Below, piece by piece: positions 60,712 to 64,000 of a stretch of DNA of 64,000 nucleotides; position 1 is the stretch's first letter; each line of letters begins with the position of its first letter. This stretch comes from Alterisphingorhabdus sp038748365 (GTDB lineage Bacteria > Pseudomonadota > Alphaproteobacteria > Sphingomonadales > Sphingomonadaceae). The notes under the pieces are model-generated. The model made no database searches and was not told the DNA's origin. It saw only the letters and a program-made list of their open reading frames with translations. A program made the position numbers and the translations under genes. The stretch spans positions 1 to 64,000 of the forward strand of contig JBCDIZ010000005.1 of the NCBI GenBank assembly GCA_038748365.1. Direction: 5' to 3'.

Positions 60712-61365
60712 ATGGCAAAAACCAATGGAATAATCGGGGCCGCGATTCTGGCTGGCGCGCTACTGGCCGGATGCGCAGGGGATGACCAGCTGGTGGTCGA
60801 TCAGGGCGTCGGTATTACCCGCACGCTTTCTACGTGCCCTGATGTTGGCATTCCCGCTTATACCGGTGATGTGACGCTGTTTAACCCCCGTGAAAGCCGC
60901 GATGCCAGCGCCATCGATATTGTCGCCAATGTCACCAATTTGCGTTCTACCTGCAATGAAGGGCCGGAAAAGCTCTACACTGAAGTGACATTTGACGTCA
61001 TCGCCAGTCGCCGCGATGCAGGCCCGGCGCGTACTGTGCGTTTGCCCTATTTCTCATCGGTGCTGCGCGGCGGCTCTGCAGTGATTTCCAAGCGGATCGG
61101 CGCGGTGACACTGCAATTTGCCCAAGGCGAAACCCGTGCCAGCGCCAGCGGCAAGGCAGGTGCCTTTGTCGATCGCGCGACGGCGACACTGCCTGAAGAT
61201 ATCCAGCAGCTGATCACCGAGCGACGCCGCGATGGCGACCAATCTGCCGCGATTGACCCGCTGTCGCGCCCCGAGGTGCAGGCTGCCATACAGCGCGCGA
61301 CATTTGAGGTGTTGATCGGCTTCCAGCTGACTCAGGACCAGCTGCAATATAATGCCACGCGCTAA
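60712..61365 (+). CDS. Putative lipoprotein
   Basis: Product of 217 residues. The signal peptide ends with the lipobox 'LLAGCAGD'. The mature part has 'STCPDVGIPAYTGDVTLFNP' and 'VANVTNLRSTC', with two Cys that may pair, then strand-rich segments. I do not know its function, but gene neighbours (argS, SPOR, nagZ) hint at envelope upkeep. ATG 60712 is used; the frame is open from 60691. argS follows after 41 bp. Confidence 0.8.
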   Translation: MAKTNGIIGAAILAGALLAGCAGDDQLVVDQGVGITRTLSTCPDVGIPAYTGDVTLFNPRESRDASAIDIVANVTNLRSTCNEGPEKLYTEVTFDVIASRRDAGPARTVRLPYFSSVLRGGSAVISKRIGAVTLQFAQGETRASASGKAGAFVDRATATLPEDIQQLITERRRDGDQSAAIDPLSRPEVQAAIQRATFEVLIGFQLTQDQLQYNATR

Positions 61366-61406
61366 TAGCGCTGGCGCAATCCGCATTTCCCGAAAGCCCA
61401 TTTGCT

Positions 61407-63143
61407 ATGACGCTTTACGCCCAATTTGCTGACCATCTGAATGCCGCGCTGGATACGCTGGTTGCTGATGGCGCTTTGCCTGCCGATGCCAATCGCGCTC
61501 CGGTGACAGTAGAGCCACCGCGTGATGCGGCACATGGTGATCTGTCGACCAATGCGGCTATGGTGCTGGCCAAACAGGCGCAGATGAAGCCGCGCGATTT
61601 TGCCGAGAAGCTGGCAGTGGAGCTTGGGAAGCTCGACGATGTGGCATCGGTTGAGATTGCCGGTCCGGGCTTTATCAATATGCGGCTTGCCGATGCGGTA
61701 TGGCATGGAGAGTTGCACGAAATTGCGTCTGCGGGTGCTGATTATGGCCGTCCACAAGTGCCTGCTACGGGCACAGTCAATGTCGAATATGTCTCTGCCA
61801 ATCCCACCGGCCCGATGCATATGGGTCATTGCCGTGGTGCTGTTGTTGGCGATGCGCTGGCCAGCCTGCTCGAATATGCCGGGCATGACGTCACCCGCGA
61901 ATATTATGTCAATGATGCTGGCGGGCAGGTCGATGTTCTCGCTCGTTCGGCGCATTTGCGATATCTGGAGGCGCTGGGCCGGGATATCGGTGAGATACCC
62001 GAAGGGCTGTATCCCGGCGACTATCTGATCCCGGTGGGCGAGCGCCTGGCCAAAGAGCATGGCGATACCTATGCCGATGCGCCCGAGGAAGAATGGCTGG
62101 TGCTGTTCCGGCGCGAGGCGGTGGCCGATATGCTGGTTATGATCCGTGATGATCTGGCGTTGCTTGGCATCAATCATGATGTGTTTGCCTCTGAGGCGGA
62201 GTTGCAGGCTGCCGGCAAGCCCGAAGCGGCCGAGAAATTCCTGCGCGAGCGTGATTTGGTGTTTGACGGTCTGCTCGAAGCGCCCAAGGGCAAGACGCCA
62301 GAGGAATTAGGCTCAGATTGGGAACCGGTGGAGCTGCCGCTGTTCCGCTCGACGCAATTTGGCGATGATCAGGACCGTCCGATCCGCAAATCAGATGGCC
62401 GTTGGACTTATTTCGGTGCCGATATGGCCTATCATTTCCAAAAAGCGGAAAAAGCCGATGCCCTGATCAATATCTGGGGCGCGGACCATGCCGGCACGGT
62501 CAAGCGTATCAAGGCGGCGGTTGAAGCGCTGACCGAGGGCAAGACGCAGTTTGATATCAAGCTGGTGCAGATGGTGCGGCTGCTGCGCGATGGTGAGCCG
62601 GTGAAAATGTCGAAGCGCTCGGGCAAATTTGTGACGCTGGCCGATGTTGTCAATGAGGTTGGCAAGGATGTCGTGCGCTTCACCATGCTGACGCGCAAGG
62701 CCGATGCGCAGATGGATTTTGACTTTGCCAAGGTGGTTGAGGCGTCCAAGGACAATCCGGTTTTCTATGTGCAATATGCCCATGCGCGTATCTGTTCGAC
62801 ACTGCGCAAGGCTGAAGCCGAAGGCATTATGCCATCGCCCGATCATCTCGACCGGCTCGGTGAGGAGGATTTGGCGCTGGTCAAATTGCTAGCGCAATGG
62901 CCGCGGATCATCGAATCGGCAGCCTCCGCGCGTGAGCCGCATCGCATCGCCTTTTACCTGCATGATCTGGCCGCAGTCTATCACGCCTTCTTCAATCTCG
63001 GCCATGATCAGACTGATAAACGTGTCCTGATATTGGACGATCCTGAAATCAGCTCCGCAAGACTTTTCTTAAGCGCTAATATCAGGCAGATATTGCGCAA
63101 CGGTCTGGCGCTTATGGGCGTTGAGGCCGTAGACAAGATGTAG
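61407..63143 (+). CDS. argS: Arginyl-tRNA synthetase
   Basis: Class I aminoacyl-tRNA synthetase of 578 residues. The N-terminal Add-1 domain is followed by 'NVEYVSANPTGPMHMGHCRG', where HMGH is the HIGH motif, and 'VKMSKRSGKFVTL', the KMSKS motif. The anticodon-binding DALR domain ends with 'LFLSANIRQILRNGLALMGV'. It is full length. ATG 61407 is well placed. The SPOR gene and nagZ follow, a familiar sphingomonad order. Confidence 0.97.
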   Translation: MTLYAQFADHLNAALDTLVADGALPADANRAPVTVEPPRDAAHGDLSTNAAMVLAKQAQMKPRDFAEKLAVELGKLDDVASVEIAGPGFINMRLADAVWHGELHEIASAGADYGRPQVPATGTVNVEYVSANPTGPMHMGHCRGAVVGDALASLLEYAGHDVTREYYVNDAGGQVDVLARSAHLRYLEALGRDIGEIPEGLYPGDYLIPVGERLAKEHGDTYADAPEEEWLVLFRREAVADMLVMIRDDLALLGINHDVFASEAELQAAGKPEAAEKFLRERDLVFDGLLEAPKGKTPEELGSDWEPVELPLFRSTQFGDDQDRPIRKSDGRWTYFGADMAYHFQKAEKADALINIWGADHAGTVKRIKAAVEALTEGKTQFDIKLVQMVRLLRDGEPVKMSKRSGKFVTLADVVNEVGKDVVRFTMLTRKADAQMDFDFAKVVEASKDNPVFYVQYAHARICSTLRKAEAEGIMPSPDHLDRLGEEDLALVKLLAQWPRIIESAASAREPHRIAFYLHDLAAVYHAFFNLGHDQTDKRVLILDDPEISSARLFLSANIRQILRNGLALMGVEAVDKM

Positions 63144-63197
63144 CCATGTCGGCCTCCCGCTTATCGGGAAGGGGCATGAGAGGGAGACAAAAGCATC

Positions 63198-63812
63198 ATG
63201 AACGATGCAAATGCCATGGACGCCCAGAATGGGCGGCTGGATCTGGATGATGATGCCGATCGTCTGCCCTGGCTCGAATCGGCAGAGGATTATGAGGGTG
63301 ATACGGTGTCACCACTGCGCCTGCTGGGCCTTCTTCTACTCGGTTTGGTTATCATTGGCGCTATTGTCGCTGCGATCTACTACTATCAGCAGCGTGATCA
63401 ACAGGTCGCTACAGCAGGTCAGGGTGAACTGATCCGGGCCCCTGAAGGTGATTACAAGGTGCCGCCTGAAGATGCTGGCGGCAAAACCTTTGAAGGCACG
63501 GGCGATGCCAGCCCCGCCGCCGCTGAGGGGCAGGAACAGGTCGCGGCGCTTGCCGGTGACGACAAAAAGGCAGTCGATGGGGTTTTGGTGCAGCTTGGCG
63601 CTTATGGCAGCCGCGCCAAGGCGGATACCGGCTGGATCATGCTCTCCGGGCGTTATGACTATGTCAAAGCGCTGCCCAATCGCGTCGCTTCGGCTGTTGT
63701 AGAAGGCGCAACCGTCTATCGCCTGAGCGTTGTCGCGCCTGATGCGGCTTCCGCGCAAGATGTATGCAACAAGTTGAAAAATGCCGGGCAAAGCTGTTTG
63801 GTTGTACGCTAA
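63198..63812 (+). CDS. SPOR-domain membrane protein
   Basis: Protein of 204 residues with one membrane helix ('LLGLLLLGLVIIGAIVAAIY', about 42-62), a periplasmic acidic/Ala-rich linker and a C-terminal SPOR domain (about 125-204: 'GVLVQLGAYGSRAKADTGWI', then 'TVYRLSVVAPDAASAQDVCN'). SPOR domains bind denuded glycan strands at the division site. nagZ, a cell-wall recycling gene, comes next. AGGGAG lies upstream of the ATG. Confidence 0.92.
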   Translation: MNDANAMDAQNGRLDLDDDADRLPWLESAEDYEGDTVSPLRLLGLLLLGLVIIGAIVAAIYYYQQRDQQVATAGQGELIRAPEGDYKVPPEDAGGKTFEGTGDASPAAAEGQEQVAALAGDDKKAVDGVLVQLGAYGSRAKADTGWIMLSGRYDYVKALPNRVASAVVEGATVYRLSVVAPDAASAQDVCNKLKNAGQSCLVVR

Positions 63813-63851
63813 CCATGTATAGATGCTCTCCATGACTATGGAGATTATGCA

Positions 63852-64000
63852 GTGAAGCCGGTTATTTTCGGCATGTCCGGGCTGGAACTGACCGTCGATG
63901 AGCGGGCATTTTTCAAAGACGCAAACCCTGCGGGCTATATCATCTTCGGCCGCAATATAGAGAGCCGCGAGCAGTTGCGCGCGCTCACCGATGATTTGCG
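63852..64000 (+). CDS. nagZ: Beta-N-acetylhexosaminidase NagZ (5' part only)
   Basis: The first 49 codons of a gene cut by the window edge. It begins with GTG 63852: 'KPVIFGMSGLELTVDERAFF', 'NPAGYIIFGRNIESREQLRA', which is the start of glycoside hydrolase family 3 NagZ. The enzyme releases GlcNAc from muropeptides during peptidoglycan recycling. Upstream ATGs run into a stop (ATGCAGTGA), which supports the GTG. It lies 39 bp after the SPOR gene. Confidence 0.88.
   Translation, partial: MKPVIFGMSGLELTVDERAFFKDANPAGYIIFGRNIESREQLRALTDDL

Overview
The window looks like a chromosome segment of an alphaproteobacterium of the order Sphingomonadales. The evidence is the gene content and order (ispH-thrB-rnhA; argS, a SPOR-domain gene, then nagZ; a DUF1476 gene, bolA and grxD; crtZ; a Flp/Tad pilus operon), an intact plus-strand leuC/leuD pair, and short palindromic intergenic repeats of a kind I associate with sphingomonads. 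The genus cannot be fixed by eye. No rRNA or CRISPR array was found. One intact tRNA (tRNA-Lys) is present.

Left end (1-14242): an integration hot spot at tRNA-Lys(UUU). The intact tRNA lies at 14167-14242 on the minus strand. A 47-bp exact copy of its 3' part lies at 4328-4374. Between these direct repeats sits a ~9.84-kb element with all genes on the plus strand: tyrosine integrase, AlpA-like regulator, primase-polymerase/helicase, two unknown proteins flanking a small iteron array (candidate replication origin), a 1258-residue SIR2-domain protein (candidate anti-phage NADase) and a secreted protein. Paired TGCTACYT motifs 11 bp apart lie just inside both ends and are probable integrase arm sites. 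The layout resembles a P4/PICI-like satellite carrying a defence cargo. To its left are older remains: a tandem pair of CadC-like winged-helix/TPR regulators, a broken serine recombinase and a degenerate tRNA-Val 3' fragment, which suggests repeated insertion.

Central part (14.3-31 kb): mostly ordinary chromosomal genes. They include folK, a family-5 uracil-DNA glycosylase, a GST, an EamA transporter, an M1 aminopeptidase, an arylsulfatase, an SPFH protein, a secreted esterase, crtZ, leuC and leuD, a quinone oxidoreductase, the F1-ATPase inhibitor zeta (DUF1476), bolA and grxD. A 268-bp multi-hairpin palindrome with perfect 21-bp ends follows grxD.

32-40 kb: a cluster that reads as organoarsenical (arsenosugar-type) metabolism. 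It has an arsenite methyltransferase very like animal AS3MT, a short-chain dehydrogenase/epimerase, two glycosyltransferases of the types associated with arsenosugar loci, a mercuric-reductase-like flavoprotein, a periplasmic rhodanese and a radical SAM enzyme that does not look like ArsS.

39.8-47 kb: tyrosine/homogentisate catabolism (maiA, a TonB-dependent receptor and a MarR regulator overlapping end to end, then hpd, a VOC protein and fah). No homogentisate dioxygenase is visible. 47-54.2 kb: a Flp/Tad pilus operon in the order cpaA-B-C-D-E-tadB-tadC, with the ATPase gene cpaF/tadA missing from its expected place. 54.3-64 kb: a lysophospholipase-like hydrolase, a FAD oxidoreductase, a DUF1508 protein, rnhA-thrB-ispH, a lipoprotein, argS, a SPOR-domain protein and the start of nagZ.
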